Assembly (NCBI GenBank): GCA_963716135.1
Contig: OY970289.1
Coordinates: forward strand, 124,001 to 188,000
DNA from: CAVRAW01 sp963716135
Lineage (GTDB): Bacteria; Planctomycetota; Planctomycetia; Pirellulales; JADZDJ01
Direction of reading: 5' to 3'
Length of the DNA stretch: 64,000 nt
The translations under genes and the position numbers were made by a program. Shown piece after piece: positions 19,136 to 29,154 of this stretch (position 1 is its first letter; the number at the start of each line of letters is the position of its first letter). The notes beneath the pieces are model-generated. The model had not been told where the DNA came from and made no database searches. It saw nothing but the letters and a program-made list of their open reading frames with translations.

Positions 19136-19206
19136 TCCGGGGTAGTGTAACGGTAGCACGACTGGCTCTGAACCAGTTAGTTGGGGTTCAAATCCCTGCC
19201 CCGGAG
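19136..19206 (+). tRNA. tRNA-Gln (anticodon CUG)
   Basis: Acceptor TCCGGGG pairs with CCCCGGA. Anticodon stem ACTGG/CCAGT holds the loop CTCTGAA with anticodon CTG, and the T-loop region is GGGTTCAAATCCC. 71 nt, no encoded CCA. Confidence 0.94.
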
Positions 19207-19308
19207 CTTTGGATAGGCACGTGAGTATCAACCGGCGGTCGTTCGGAGGTCGTTGACCTCCGGCTGCTGCTGACGTACTGACTTGCGCAGCTCCTCGCGG
19301 CACTCACC

Positions 19309-20984
19309 ATGGCACTCTTGGAAATTCTCAACGGCCCGCGGACCGGCGAACGGCTGCGCATCAACGGTCAGCAGGCCGTGCTAGGACGGCATCCGCAGTG
19401 CGATATCGTGTTGGATCAAGGGGCCATTAGCCGGCAGCACGCCCAGATTTCGCTGCTCGACGGCACGTATTTCATCGAAGACCTGAAGAGCCGCAACGGC
19501 ACGCTGGTCAACGGCCAACTGATTCAAGGTTCGCATCCTCTTCACGACGGCGACGAACTGAAAATCTGCGACATGGCGCTGGCGTTCCGCAGCGAGGCAG
19601 CCGACAAGCGCGCCGCAGGAAAATCGGGCGTCGATACCGACCTGTTCACGGTCGAGGACGTCAAGGCCGCCACGACCAGCAGCACGGTCATGTGGAAGCT
19701 CGACATGTCGGACAGCGTCGGCAGCGTGCGCGTGGCGGTGAATCCGGAAACAAAGCTGCGGGCGCTGGTGGAGATCACGCAGAACCTGAGCCAGGCCACG
19801 GGGCTGGAGCAAATTCTGCCGAAAGTGCTCGACAGCTTGTTCAATATTTTCTCGCAAGCCGATCGCGGATTTGTGGTGATGTGCACGACCGAAGGGCGGC
19901 TGATTCCCAAGGCGTTCAAGCAACGCAAAAAGGGGGAAGAAGAAGGGGCGCGGATTAGCCGCACGATCATTAACGAAGTGATCAAACAGAAGCAGGCCGT
20001 TTTGTCGGCCGACGCCGCCACCGACAGCCGGTTTGAAATGAGCCAAAGCATCGCCGATTTCCGCATTCGCAGCATGATGTGTGCGCCTTTGGTCACGGGC
20101 GATGGCCACGTGTTGGGGGTGATTCAGATCGACACGCTGGACCAGCGGTCCCGCTTCACCAACGACGACGTGGAAGTGCTGGCCAGCGTGGCGTCGCAAG
20201 CGGCATTCGCCATCGACAACGCGCAGTTGCACGAGCGGCAATTGAAGCAGCAAGCTATCCAGGCCGACTTGGACGCGGCTCGCAAGGTGCAGCACGTGTT
20301 GTTGCCGTCGGCGCCGCCGGTCATGGACGATTATCAGTTTTTCGATTTCTACGAGCCGGCGAATCAGGTGGGCGGCGATTTTTACGATTACATAATGTTG
20401 CGCGATGGCCGCGTGGCCGTCGTGCTGGCCGACGTATCGGGCAAAGGCGTGGCGGCGGCGTTGGTGATGGCGAAGATATCAGCCGAAGTGCGGTACTCTC
20501 TGGCCAGCGAGCCGACGGCGGCGCAAGCGGTCGAAAAGATCAACGAAAGTTTTTGTCACGCCGGATGGGAGGATCGATTCGCCACCTTTGTGCTGGCGCT
20601 ATTGGATCCGGCGCAAAACAAAGTGACCCTCGTCAACGCAGGGCATATGCCGCCGTTTGTGCGACTGGCCGATGGGTGCGTGAAAGAGTTGCGCCTGAAA
20701 TTTCCGGTCTACCACTGGGGGTGGCCGAGGGGCTTCCCTACGAGTCGGCGGAAATCACCTTGGCGCCGGGCGAAATGATCACACTTTTCACCGACGGCAT
20801 CAGCGAGGCCCTGAATCCGGCCAACGAGCTATACACGCTGGAGCATTTGCAAAAACAATTGGGGCTTCCCGCCGACAACGCGGCCACACTGGGCCGCATC
20901 GTATTGGACGACGTCAAGCGCCACGCCGCCGGCCGCGCTCAAAGCGACGATATGTGCCTGGTGGTGTTCGGGCGCAATGCGTAG
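19309..20984 (+). CDS. FHA-GAF-PP2C (SpoIIE-type) signalling phosphatase, frameshifted
   Basis: The first frame (489 residues to 20778) has an N-terminal FHA domain (about 1-95: L-G-R-H-P-Q-C-D, R-Q-H-A, S-R-N-G-T), a GAF domain (about 150-310) and most of a SpoIIE phosphatase domain (Q-V-G-G-D-F-Y-D and L-A-D-V-S-G-K-G). It goes out of frame at about 20700-20725. The rest of the PP2C domain continues in another frame (E-G-L-P-Y-E-S-A-E, L-F-T-D-G-I-S-E-A and S-D-D-M) to TAG 20984. The combined protein is about 558 residues. FHA reads phosphothreonine, so it probably serves the Ser/Thr kinase network. The break is most likely an indel in the data. Confidence 0.85.
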
Positions 20985-21005
20985 ACGCTTGGATTGCAGT
21001 CGCGA

Positions 21006-21602
21006 CTATTTCTGCTTCATGCTTGGAAGCTGCGAAATCATCTCGGCCAGCAATTCCAGCGGCAGGCCCACCACGTTCGATTCGCTGCCTTCGACAACAT
21101 GCACCCAGCCGAGCCGGTCCTGATAGCCGAAGGCGCCGGCCTTGCCTTCCCATTGATACGATTCGACGTAGTCGGTGATTTGCCGGTCCGTTAACATATC
21201 CATTCGCAGCCGGGTCACCGCCACGCGGGTATCGGGCTGCCCGTCAGGATAATTCCAAAGGCACAGACCGCTGAGCACGCGGTGTTCTTTGCCGCGCAGC
21301 AGTTCCAGCATCCGCCGCGCCAGGGCTGCGTCGGGAGGCTTGCCCAGCACCTGGCCTTCGCATTCCGCCACGGTGTCGCAACCCAGAATCACTCCCCGCT
21401 CGATGCGCCGGGCCACGTCGGCGGCCTTTTCGTAGGCCAGCCGCGCGACCAGTTCCGCGGGACTCTCCCGACTGCAAACGCCGCACTCGACCAACTCGCC
21501 GGCCGGCACGGCGTCAAAATCGTAACCGGCCTCGGCCAATAGCTCTCGTCGGCGCGGCGAGCGGCTGGCGAGAATCAGCTTGTGCGGCGTGGGACGATTC
21601 AT
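21006..21602 (-). CDS. maf: Maf-family nucleotide pyrophosphatase
   Basis: 198 residues from ATG 21602, where the family starts (K-L-I-L-A-S-R-S-P-R-R-R-E-L-L). The conserved L-G-C-D-T-V-A-E, G-K-P and C-terminal G-K-A-G-A-F-G-Y-Q segments are present. Maf proteins hydrolyse non-canonical or modified nucleoside triphosphates (dTTP/UTP/m5UTP type) and affect septation. Divergent from the pseudouridine synthase gene. Confidence 0.93.
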   Translation of the reverse strand: MNRPTPHKLILASRSPRRRELLAEAGYDFDAVPAGELVECGVCSRESPAELVARLAYEKAADVARRIERGVILGCDTVAECEGQVLGKPPDAALARRMLELLRGKEHRVLSGLCLWNYPDGQPDTRVAVTRLRMDMLTDRQITDYVESYQWEGKAGAFGYQDRLGWVHVVEGSESNVVGLPLELLAEMISQLPSMKQK

Positions 21603-21660
21603 AGTAAGATCTGCTGATACCATCCGCCTGTTCGCACTGCAATCTATATCATCCGCTTCC

Positions 21661-22326
21661 ATGCCGCTGAAGATACTCTACGAAGATAACCATCTGCTGG
21701 CCGTGGCCAAACCGCCGGGGTTGCCGACCCAAGGTGCGGCCACCGGGCAATCGAGCATAGTGACCCTGGCCAAACAATACTTGAAGCGGAAGTACCGCAA
21801 GCCGGGAAACGTGTATCTGGGTGTGGTGTCGCGGCTGGATTCGCCCACCAGCGGCGTGGTGGTGCTGGGGAGAACCTCGAAGGCTGCCGCCCGGCTGAGC
21901 CAGCAATTTCGCCAGCGAAAGGTGGAAAAAATCTACTGGGCGATTGTGGAGGGGCCGTTGGAACCGCCGGAAGCGGAATGCCTCGACTGGCTTGCCAAAG
22001 ATGAGCGGAACGAGCCGCATGCTGGCTGTGCCAAAGACCCACCGCGGCGCCAAGAAGCCCGCCTATTTTACCGCCAATTGAAAAAATTCCGGGGAACTTC
22101 TCTGGTGGAAATCGTACTAAGTACAGGTCGAAAGCATCAAATTCGTGTACAATTGGCGGATCGCGGACACCCTATCGTGGGTGATCGAAAGTACGGATCA
22201 GGGCGGAGGTTTGCTCACGGCATCGCGCTGCACTGCCGGCGTTTGGTGATCGAACATCCGGTCAAGCACACGCCGTTGGAATTCATTGCGCCCTTACCGC
22301 GGGCTTGGAAGGCATTGGAGAGTTAG
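21661..22326 (+). CDS. RluA-family pseudouridine synthase
   Basis: 221 residues from ATG 21661 (M-P-L-K-I-L-Y-E-D-N). The catalytic Asp lies in S-R-L-D-S-P-T-S-G-V, and the family region G-R-K-H-Q-I-R-V-Q-L-A precedes G-D-R-K-Y-G. There is no N-terminal S4 domain, so it belongs to the short RluA/RluC-like group acting on rRNA or tRNA; which site cannot be told. The following kinase gene starts 34 bases downstream. Confidence 0.9.
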   Translation: MPLKILYEDNHLLAVAKPPGLPTQGAATGQSSIVTLAKQYLKRKYRKPGNVYLGVVSRLDSPTSGVVVLGRTSKAAARLSQQFRQRKVEKIYWAIVEGPLEPPEAECLDWLAKDERNEPHAGCAKDPPRRQEARLFYRQLKKFRGTSLVEIVLSTGRKHQIRVQLADRGHPIVGDRKYGSGRRFAHGIALHCRRLVIEHPVKHTPLEFIAPLPRAWKALES

Positions 22327-22360
22327 TTTACATCTTCAATCTACTGATCCTGAAGCGGGC

Positions 22361-23728
22361 ATGGATCAACCCACCAAAAACTTCCGTACTTGCGCGCTGG
22401 CCAGCAAGCTGGTGACGCCGGCCGAATTGGACCAGGCGATCGCCTCATTTTGGAGCAAGCCTGGCGGCGCTGGTTCTGCGCAAGTGGAAATCTCCGATCA
22501 GGAACTGGCCGACAAGCTGGTGGAGATGGGCCGGCTCACTCGCTACCAGGCAACGCAATTGTTGGCGGGGCGCACCAAGCTGCATCTCTCGCAGTATCGC
22601 ATTCTGGAATCGATCGGCCACGGCGGCATGGGGGAGGTGTTCAAGGCGGAACACGAAATTATGGGCCGCATCGTGGCGATCAAAGTGCTGCCGCGCAGCA
22701 AATCCACGCCCGAATCGATCGCCAGCTTCATGCACGAAATTCGCACGCAAGCCAAACTGCACCACGAAAATCTGGTGCAAGCCTTCGACGCGGGGCACGA
22801 CGGAAACGTCTACTTCCTGGTCACGGAGTACGTGCCGGGAACCGATCTGCGGAAATACGTGCGCGATCGCGGCATGCTCAGCATGTACGAAGCGGCGACC
22901 ATCATTTCGCAAGCCGCAAAGGGTTTGGCCCACGCGCATAGCCAGGGTCTGATCCACCGCGACGTGAAGCCTGGCAATCTGCTGGTTACGCCCGAAGGAA
23001 CCACAAAGCTATCGGACCTGGGGCTGGCCGGCTGGCTGAATCAGGAAGAAATCGATCCGCGAGCAGGCAAAATCGTGGGCACGGCCGATTATTTGGCGCC
23101 GGAGCAAATCACCTCGCCGCGCGATGTCACGGTTGCAGCGGATATCTATTCGCTGGGTTGCACGATGTACTACGCGGTCACGGGCAAGGTGCCCTTCCCC
23201 GGCGGCACCACCAAGGAAAAAGCCCGCCGGCACTTGGAGGATGTTCCATTGCATCCGGCCCGATTGAATCCCGACTTGACCGGCGACTTCGTCGAACTGA
23301 TCGCGGAAATGATGGACAAGAATCCCAAGGAGCGTCTGCAGACGGCTGACGAAGTGGTTAACCGATTGACGCCCTGGGCAGGCGACCATGTAATCACGAC
23401 CATCGCCGATCCGGCGTCGCGCCGCTTGCCGCCCATCGAAGATACCGCGCAAGCTGCGCCGCTGACCGAAGTGGATCTGGAAGAGGAATTCACGGTCCAA
23501 CCCGATCCGGAATGGGAAAGCGACGAGGCTTCCAGCCAAGGTTCAAGCGGTCAATTCTCTCATGCCGGCGACACGATCGCCGCCACCGACGAGGAAACCG
23601 CGCCGGAAAGCTTCGAAACCTGGTTGCCGCGGCGCACCATCCGCAAGGAAGTTCTGGTGCTAGGATTTGCCGCCGGGTTCGCGATCCTCACGCTGCTTTT
23701 GATGCTGATCAGCGCGCTGATGCACTGA
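22361..23728 (+). CDS. Hanks-type Ser/Thr protein kinase with C-terminal membrane anchor
   Basis: 455 residues from ATG 22361. About 1-70 is a helical N-terminal region common in planctomycete kinases (L-V-E-M-G-R-L-T-R-Y-Q-A-T). The kinase domain (about 78-345) has the glycine loop G-H-G-G-M-G-E-V, the Lys in V-A-I-K-V-L, the catalytic loop H-R-D-V-K-P-G-N and an unusual D-L-G in place of D-F-G. It ends with A-P-E and D-I-Y-S-L-G. An acidic linker leads to one transmembrane helix in the last 25 residues, so the kinase faces the cytoplasm with almost no outer part. A bidirectional terminator follows. Confidence 0.92.
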   Translation: MDQPTKNFRTCALASKLVTPAELDQAIASFWSKPGGAGSAQVEISDQELADKLVEMGRLTRYQATQLLAGRTKLHLSQYRILESIGHGGMGEVFKAEHEIMGRIVAIKVLPRSKSTPESIASFMHEIRTQAKLHHENLVQAFDAGHDGNVYFLVTEYVPGTDLRKYVRDRGMLSMYEAATIISQAAKGLAHAHSQGLIHRDVKPGNLLVTPEGTTKLSDLGLAGWLNQEEIDPRAGKIVGTADYLAPEQITSPRDVTVAADIYSLGCTMYYAVTGKVPFPGGTTKEKARRHLEDVPLHPARLNPDLTGDFVELIAEMMDKNPKERLQTADEVVNRLTPWAGDHVITTIADPASRRLPPIEDTAQAAPLTEVDLEEEFTVQPDPEWESDEASSQGSSGQFSHAGDTIAATDEETAPESFETWLPRRTIRKEVLVLGFAAGFAILTLLLMLISALMH

Positions 23729-23751
23729 GGCCGATCGCCAGGCCGCTAAAC

Positions 23752-23796
23752 AAAATAAGCCCACGGGTTGCAACCCGTGGGCTTTGTTAGTTTTCA
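23752..23796. terminator. Bidirectional rho-independent terminator
   Basis: A 26-base perfect palindrome (23758-23783; half-site AGCCCACGGGTTG) is flanked by A-rich sequence on the left (AAACAAAAT) and T-rich sequence on the right (TTGTTAGTTTT). It separates two convergent genes, the kinase and fliA, and would stop transcription from both sides. Confidence 0.9.
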
Positions 23797-23811
23797 CCTA
23801 ATTTATTGTGT

Positions 23812-24591
23812 TTATGCAAATTCCGGCCGGCGACGGGTCAACTGACTTTGCAGCCGCTGCACGATGGAGCTGTGCATCTGGCTGACGCGGCTTTCCGAGA
23901 GATCGAGCGTGGCGCCGATCTCCTTCATCGTCAGCTCTTCGTAGTAGTACAGAATGATGATTAGCCGCTCGTTGCGATTCAGCCCCTTGGTGACCAGCCG
24001 CATGAGATCGGCCTTTTGAATGCGGCGGGTCGGATCCTCGCCGCGCTTGTCTTCCAGGATGTCGATCTCGCGCACGTCCTTGTAGCTATCCGTCTCGTAC
24101 CATTTCTTGTTCAAGCTGATCAGGTTGACCGCGTTGGCGTCGAGCATCATCCGTTCTAATTCTTGGACCGAAATCTGCATGTGCGCGGCCAATTCGGCGT
24201 CGGTCGGCGTGCGGCCCAGCCGGGCTTCCAGCGTTTTCACGGCCTCGTTCAGCTTGCTGGCCTTGGAACGCACCAGGCGGGGGACCCAATCCATCGTGCG
24301 CAGCTCGTCGAGCATGGCTCCGCGGATACGCGGCACGCAGTAGGTCTCGAATTTTACGCCGCGCGACAAATCGAAAGCGTCGATGGCATCCATCAGGCCG
24401 AAAACGCCCGCCGAAACCAGGTCGTCCAGTTCCACGCCTTCCGGCAGGCGTGCCCAGATGCGCTCGCCGTTGTATTTCACCAGGGGCAGATATTGCTCGA
24501 CCAGTCGATTTCGCATCTCTTGACTGGAAGGATCTGCTTTGAATTTCCGCCACAGTTCTTGTATGTCGTCGTGCGCAACGGCCGTTGCCAT
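23812..24591 (-). CDS. fliA: Flagellar-type RNA polymerase sigma factor (FliA/WhiG family)
   Basis: 259 residues. Region 2 runs through Q-Y-L-P-L-V-K-Y to the D-D-L-V-S-A-G-V-F-G segment and F-E-T-Y-C-V-P-R-I-R-G; region 4 is L-T-M-K-E-I-G-A-T-L-D-L-S-E-S-R-V-S-Q. This is the sigma-28 layout that directs late flagellar and chemotaxis promoters. ATG 24591 is preferred over 24603 because GGAGG lies five bases before it. The flhF remnant and flhA are upstream on the same strand. Confidence 0.93.
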   Translation of the reverse strand: MATAVAHDDIQELWRKFKADPSSQEMRNRLVEQYLPLVKYNGERIWARLPEGVELDDLVSAGVFGLMDAIDAFDLSRGVKFETYCVPRIRGAMLDELRTMDWVPRLVRSKASKLNEAVKTLEARLGRTPTDAELAAHMQISVQELERMMLDANAVNLISLNKKWYETDSYKDVREIDILEDKRGEDPTRRIQKADLMRLVTKGLNRNERLIIILYYYEELTMKEIGATLDLSESRVSQMHSSIVQRLQSQLTRRRPEFA

Positions 24592-24885
24592 GCCATCCTC
24601 CATGATGTTTCACGGCCCGCGTAAGCGCGAGTGCCCGGTCCTTGGGCGCGCTTCTGGCAGGATATCCGCTGGAATTGCGAATCTGCGATTACGGCAACGC
24701 CGCGTCGGGAATTGCCGCGCTGAAAAGCACTCAGTTTGCGTGACCGTCAAACCTTGACGGATCAGTTTCTGTCGATAGACCGTCCTGTTATCGACCGCAC
24801 CAAGCCGCAGATTCAAAGTTTTTCAAGTTTGTAATGGGATTGTTTCGAAGCACCTAAATTGGGGACGAAAAACTGCAAATTCTGA

Positions 24886-25164
24886 TCACGATTCGCCCAG
24901 GCCGAATGCTGGCATTTCGTTCAACGGCGCCGGCCCGCTCAAATCGATTCCCTGATCCGCCAGAGCCGCGGCATCCCGCAACGGGTGACCGTGGAACGCA
25001 CCGGGCGATGCTGTCACTTCCACGCCGCGCTTGCTTGATAGCAATCCCCTCCAGCCCAGCCGCACGCAGCGCGAACGTATCACGGCGGCATCGGAGCCCA
25101 ATTCGCGGCGGATCATCCGCAGCGCTTCGGCCATCGAATCCGCTCTAAATGTTTTGATTTGCAT
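24886..25164 (-). pseudogene. flhF: FlhF N-terminal fragment
   Basis: 92 residues. The first 33 match the start of the signal-recognition-type GTPase FlhF (M-Q-I-K-T-F-R-A-D-S-M, then E-A-L, L-G-S-D-A-A-V-I). After V-E-V-T-A-S the sequence becomes unrelated and ends. The GTPase domain and the downstream flhG/ylxH gene normally found in this order are missing. The position, directly after flhA and before fliA, supports the identification. It is either a decayed gene after deletion or a shortened protein still in use. About 290 bases before fliA hold no gene. Confidence 0.65.
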
Positions 25165-25189
25165 TCGAAATCAACTCCTTAGCGCACTG

Positions 25190-27298
25190 TTACGCTGCCA
25201 TCGCTGCTTCCGCCTCGCTGATCATCGCCACCGATTCGATCTGCGTATCGCGGGTGATCTCGTTGTAGCTGAGCACTACCAGCCGCGGCAGTCGCGCAGC
25301 GGCGAGCTGTTTCAAGGCGGCGCGAATCTGCGGACCAACCAGCACCACCGGCGGATAACCTTCGCGTGCCAGTTTCTCCACGCCCTCGGCCAACATATCG
25401 CAAATATTTTCCATCACGTACGGCGGCAAGCGGATCAACAATCCGCCTTGGCCTTGTTCGATGCCCGCTTGAAGTCGATCTTCCAGCGCGGGGTCCAGCG
25501 TCAGCACGTGCAACGTGCCGTCGGCATCTCGGTAACGGGTGCAAATTACTCGTGCCAATCGGCGGCGGACTTGCTCCGCCAGGAGCACGGGGTCGTCGAT
25601 GCGCGCGGCACAATCGCCCAATGTTTCTAGAATCGGACCTAATTGCCGGATCGGCACTTGTTCGCGCAACAGCATCTGCAAAATGCGTTGCACTTCGGCC
25701 AGCTTCATTTGCGCCGGGATTAGTTCCTCGACGACGGCGGGGGATGTTTTCTTCAGCTCGCCGATTAGATGCTTCGTGGCGTCGCGGGTCAGAATTTCAT
25801 CGGCATGGCGGTTGATTGTCTCCGCCAGGTGCGCCGCTAGAACGCCAGCCGGCTCCACCACCTTGTAACCGAACGATTCAGCCTGATCGCGCAGCGCAGG
25901 TTCGATCCAAATGGCGGGCCGGTCTTGCGCGGGCTCGCGAATCTCGATGCCGCGCACCTTGCCCGTCACTCCGCCGGTATCGATGGCCAGGAGCATCGCC
26001 GGCTCCAGTGCCGCCTCGGCCACGGGAATGTCGGCGATTTTGATGCGATACTCGGTTTGCTCCAGCCGCAGATTATCGCGGATGCGCACCCTGGGCATCA
26101 CGATGCCGATTTCCGTGGCCACGTTCTGGCGCACGTGCTGAATGCGATCCAACAGGTTGCCGCCGCGCTTTGGATCGGCCAATCGCACCAGGCCCACGCC
26201 GATTTCAATCTCCAACGGGTCGGTCGAGAGATAATTCTCGATGCGCTGGTCCGGTTTCTTGCGGCCAGCTTCCTGCGCTTTGGATTCGGCCGCCGCGGCG
26301 TCGCGATGTTCCTGGCGCGAGAGCATGACCGACAATCCCACGCAACTGCCGCCGATCAGCATCAAGGGGAGCGTGGGAAGGCTTGTGAAGATCAGCATCC
26401 CCAGGAAGGCGCCCGCCACGGCTAGCGCCTGCGGTCGGCTGAACAATTGGCGCAGAAATTCGCTGGGCAGATTCATCTCGCTGTTGGAGCGTGTGACCAA
26501 CAATCCGGCTGAGAGGGAGATGAGAAACGCCGGCACCTGGGTGACCAATCCGTCGCCGATCGTGAGCTTCGTGAAGAGATCGGCCGCCTGGCTGAATCCC
26601 ATGCCGTTTTGCACGATGCCGATCACCAATCCGCCGAAGATATTGATGACCGTAATCAAGATTCCGGCGACCGCGTCGCCGCGCACGAATTTGCTGGCCC
26701 CGTCCATCGCGCCAAAGAAATCCGCCTGCCGCGAAACATCCTGGCGGCGGCGTTGGGCTTCGTGTTGATCGATCAGCCCCGCATTCAAATCGGCGTCGAT
26801 CGCCATTTGCTTGCCGGGCATGCCGTCCAAGGCAAAACGAGCGGCCACTTCGCTGATTCGCGTGGCCCCCTTCGTGATCACCACAAACTGAATGATCACA
26901 ATAATGGCAAAGATGATCAGCCCGACGACCAACTGGTTTCCCGCCACAAACTCGCCAAAGGCTTTCACGACGTGCCCCGCCGCCAACGGGCCATCCGCCT
27001 TAGCGCGGGTAAGAATCAGCCGCGTCGTGGCCACGTTTAGCACCAGGCGCGCCAGCGTCGTGGCCAACAACAAGCTGGGGAAGATACTGAATTCCAGCGG
27101 AGTGCGCACATACACCGTGGTGAGCAAAATGATCACCGCCAGGGCGATGTTGATCGACAGGAGCACGTCCATCAGCGCCGGCGGCACCGGCGCCAAGATC
27201 ACCAGCACGCTGGCAACCAGGCTCGCCGGCAGGATCAAATCCCGCAGGCGCGCAAACGGCGATAGCCCTATGGCTGTAGCTGGCGTACCCGTAGCCAT
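25190..27298 (-). CDS. flhA: Flagellar biosynthesis protein FlhA
   Basis: 702 residues, full length. FlhA is the export-gate component of the flagellar type III secretion apparatus. The N-terminal half has about eight membrane helices and the FHIPEP-family segments (V-L-N-V-A-T-T-R-L-I, D-G-M-P-G-K-Q-M-A-I-D-A-D-L-N-A-G-L). The C-terminal half is the cytosolic ring domain with M-P-R-V-R-I-R-D-N. ATG 27298 (M-A-T-G-T-P) begins the conserved region better than the further-upstream ATG at 27349. Leads the flhA-flhF-fliA set. Confidence 0.96.
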   Translation of the reverse strand: MATGTPATAIGLSPFARLRDLILPASLVASVLVILAPVPPALMDVLLSINIALAVIILLTTVYVRTPLEFSIFPSLLLATTLARLVLNVATTRLILTRAKADGPLAAGHVVKAFGEFVAGNQLVVGLIIFAIIVIIQFVVITKGATRISEVAARFALDGMPGKQMAIDADLNAGLIDQHEAQRRRQDVSRQADFFGAMDGASKFVRGDAVAGILITVINIFGGLVIGIVQNGMGFSQAADLFTKLTIGDGLVTQVPAFLISLSAGLLVTRSNSEMNLPSEFLRQLFSRPQALAVAGAFLGMLIFTSLPTLPLMLIGGSCVGLSVMLSRQEHRDAAAAESKAQEAGRKKPDQRIENYLSTDPLEIEIGVGLVRLADPKRGGNLLDRIQHVRQNVATEIGIVMPRVRIRDNLRLEQTEYRIKIADIPVAEAALEPAMLLAIDTGGVTGKVRGIEIREPAQDRPAIWIEPALRDQAESFGYKVVEPAGVLAAHLAETINRHADEILTRDATKHLIGELKKTSPAVVEELIPAQMKLAEVQRILQMLLREQVPIRQLGPILETLGDCAARIDDPVLLAEQVRRRLARVICTRYRDADGTLHVLTLDPALEDRLQAGIEQGQGGLLIRLPPYVMENICDMLAEGVEKLAREGYPPVVLVGPQIRAALKQLAAARLPRLVVLSYNEITRDTQIESVAMISEAEAAMAA

Positions 27299-27479
27299 CC
27301 TTGACTCCGGAAAGTGCGCGACGGAAGCGCGCAGTGCACGCAATACCACCGCGAAACCGCTAGACGAGAAACCGAGAAGAGGGGCGGAAGGTACTCAAAC
27401 GCCCGGGCACTGTCCAGGCAGAATTCGCAGCAGAAGATTCACCGAGGGAAATGGCCGCGAAGGGCCGCTAGCAATGCCG

Positions 27480-28910
27480 TCACGCCGAATACTGCTTGCG
27501 CAAAGCGGGCAGCACGTCGAAGGCCGGCTTGTGCGCCCCGGCTGCATCGATCAGCCCGGTGCCGGGAAAATCTTCGGCTTCCGCATCAAAAAGCTGATTC
27601 CAAAACAGGCCCTGCACGATCGGCCGCGAAAGCAAAATTGGCACGTAGGTTTCCAGCCAGGTTCGCTGGGTCTGGGGCGTAAATCCGCTGCCTTCGCTGG
27701 GCACGCTGACGGACAGAATTATCGGCACGCCCAGCGTGCTCCATCGTTCGATGAGCTGCTCAAACTCGAAGCGATCGCGCGGCAGCGTGGCGGTTTTTTC
27801 CAATCCGACGTTCATTTCCAGCACAATTCCCGCCAGCCCAACATCCGCCCGAACCATCATGTCGGCAAAGTGCAGCGGCGGAAGTTCCGACTCGCGATGC
27901 GCCAAATACTCGCCCCAAGGCTGGTCGAACGACACCACGATCGGCGTGTTTGGATCGACGGAGCGGACCACTTCGATGGCGGTCCCAGCCAGGCGCAGCT
28001 TGTGCTCTTCATCCAGCCCCAGCACGTCGCCGGTGATCAGCCGACCGGCGGCGTTCCAAAACGCGACCTGCCCCTTGTAGCGCGCCACCACGGCCCGCAA
28101 GTGGTCCGAGGCCACGGACAGCAAGTTTTCGAAATCGCCCTCCCACAGGAACAACCAATCGGGCAGGCTGTGGCGTTGTAATTCCAACAGAGGCCCGCCG
28201 CAAATTCGCAAGCCGCGCTTTTGGCACCATTGCACGTGGGCATCCGCAAGAGTCCAGCGCTTTCGGCCTTCGTCCGATTCGATTCGCCCCCAGGAGAATG
28301 GCACCATGGCCGTATTGAACGCGGACATAAAGGTGACCCTGGATTCGCGATGCGGCACTTCTTTCCGCAGGCGGCAGCCCAACAGTGGAATCGTTCGGCT
28401 CGCTTGGCGCTGTTGGACTTGCAAGATTCGCTCGGCGACGGCGCCGGAAACGATGTCCAGCCCGAACAGCGCCGCGGCGATGGAGCGCTGCGCGTGCTGT
28501 GCAGCTTCGGCCGGAGCCTCTTGGAGAGTGGCCGCTTTGACAAAGTTTTGCAGCGATTCTTGATCGTGGGTGTTTAGTTCCTTGGGCAGCGCCAGGCCGG
28601 CCATTTGCAACGTGGCCACCTCGTTGCGCAGGCGGTTGAGGGTGCCGCGGGCCAATTCGACCGACAAATCATAGGGCTCCGCTCGTTCCAGCAACGTCGC
28701 GGTGGAAAGCATGAGCGTGCCGCGCCCCTCGACCGGCCACAAAATATGAAAGCTTCCCGATTCGTTCACCTCGCGCTCCACCACCAATTGGTCGCCGGCG
28801 AGCGTCACTTCGCCAACCCAGGGAAGCTGTTCCATGCCGCACAGGTATGCCGTTTCGATGGCGCACGGCGAAACGTAATTTGGCGGCACCAGAAATCGTA
28901 GTTGACCCAT
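27480..28910 (-). CDS. GH10-like protein with altered catalytic residues
   Basis: 476 residues with no signal peptide. Residues about 1-130 form a beta-rich N-terminal region; about 170-470 resemble the barrel of glycoside hydrolase family 10 (xylanase): F-N-T-A-M-V-P-F-S-W-G, then a C-terminal W-N-Q-L-F-D and H-K-P-A-F-D-V-L. Where GH10 enzymes have W-D-V-V-N-E with the acid/base Glu this protein has F-W-N-A-A-G, so the acid/base is missing. The nucleophile region reads L-E-M-N. It may be a sugar-binding pseudoenzyme or use different chemistry. Confidence 0.6.
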   Translation of the reverse strand: MGQLRFLVPPNYVSPCAIETAYLCGMEQLPWVGEVTLAGDQLVVEREVNESGSFHILWPVEGRGTLMLSTATLLERAEPYDLSVELARGTLNRLRNEVATLQMAGLALPKELNTHDQESLQNFVKAATLQEAPAEAAQHAQRSIAAALFGLDIVSGAVAERILQVQQRQASRTIPLLGCRLRKEVPHRESRVTFMSAFNTAMVPFSWGRIESDEGRKRWTLADAHVQWCQKRGLRICGGPLLELQRHSLPDWLFLWEGDFENLLSVASDHLRAVVARYKGQVAFWNAAGRLITGDVLGLDEEHKLRLAGTAIEVVRSVDPNTPIVVSFDQPWGEYLAHRESELPPLHFADMMVRADVGLAGIVLEMNVGLEKTATLPRDRFEFEQLIERWSTLGVPIILSVSVPSEGSGFTPQTQRTWLETYVPILLSRPIVQGLFWNQLFDAEAEDFPGTGLIDAAGAHKPAFDVLPALRKQYSA

Positions 28911-29154
28911 AACTGCTGCCGCGCGAAAAGTAAGTCAAAAGGGCGTCGAGTACCCCACAATGTACCAACTGCGCGAGAGCCTGACGACCGGGCAGCGGCG
29001 TCCGTGGCATGCCGCCGTGGAAGAGCGCAAAACCTGCGGAGCCTACAGGCATCGGCGGCCGAGCCGATCTACCTTCGTTCTCCCAAGAGAAGTACAATTT
29101 AAGCTTGCTGCGCTGCGTTGGCGCTTCGTCCTCGTAAACTCATCACCTCCCGAT

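Noticed and set aside
27480..28910. Active xylanase
   Set aside because: The acid/base Glu motif of GH10 is absent, so enzyme activity is not claimed.
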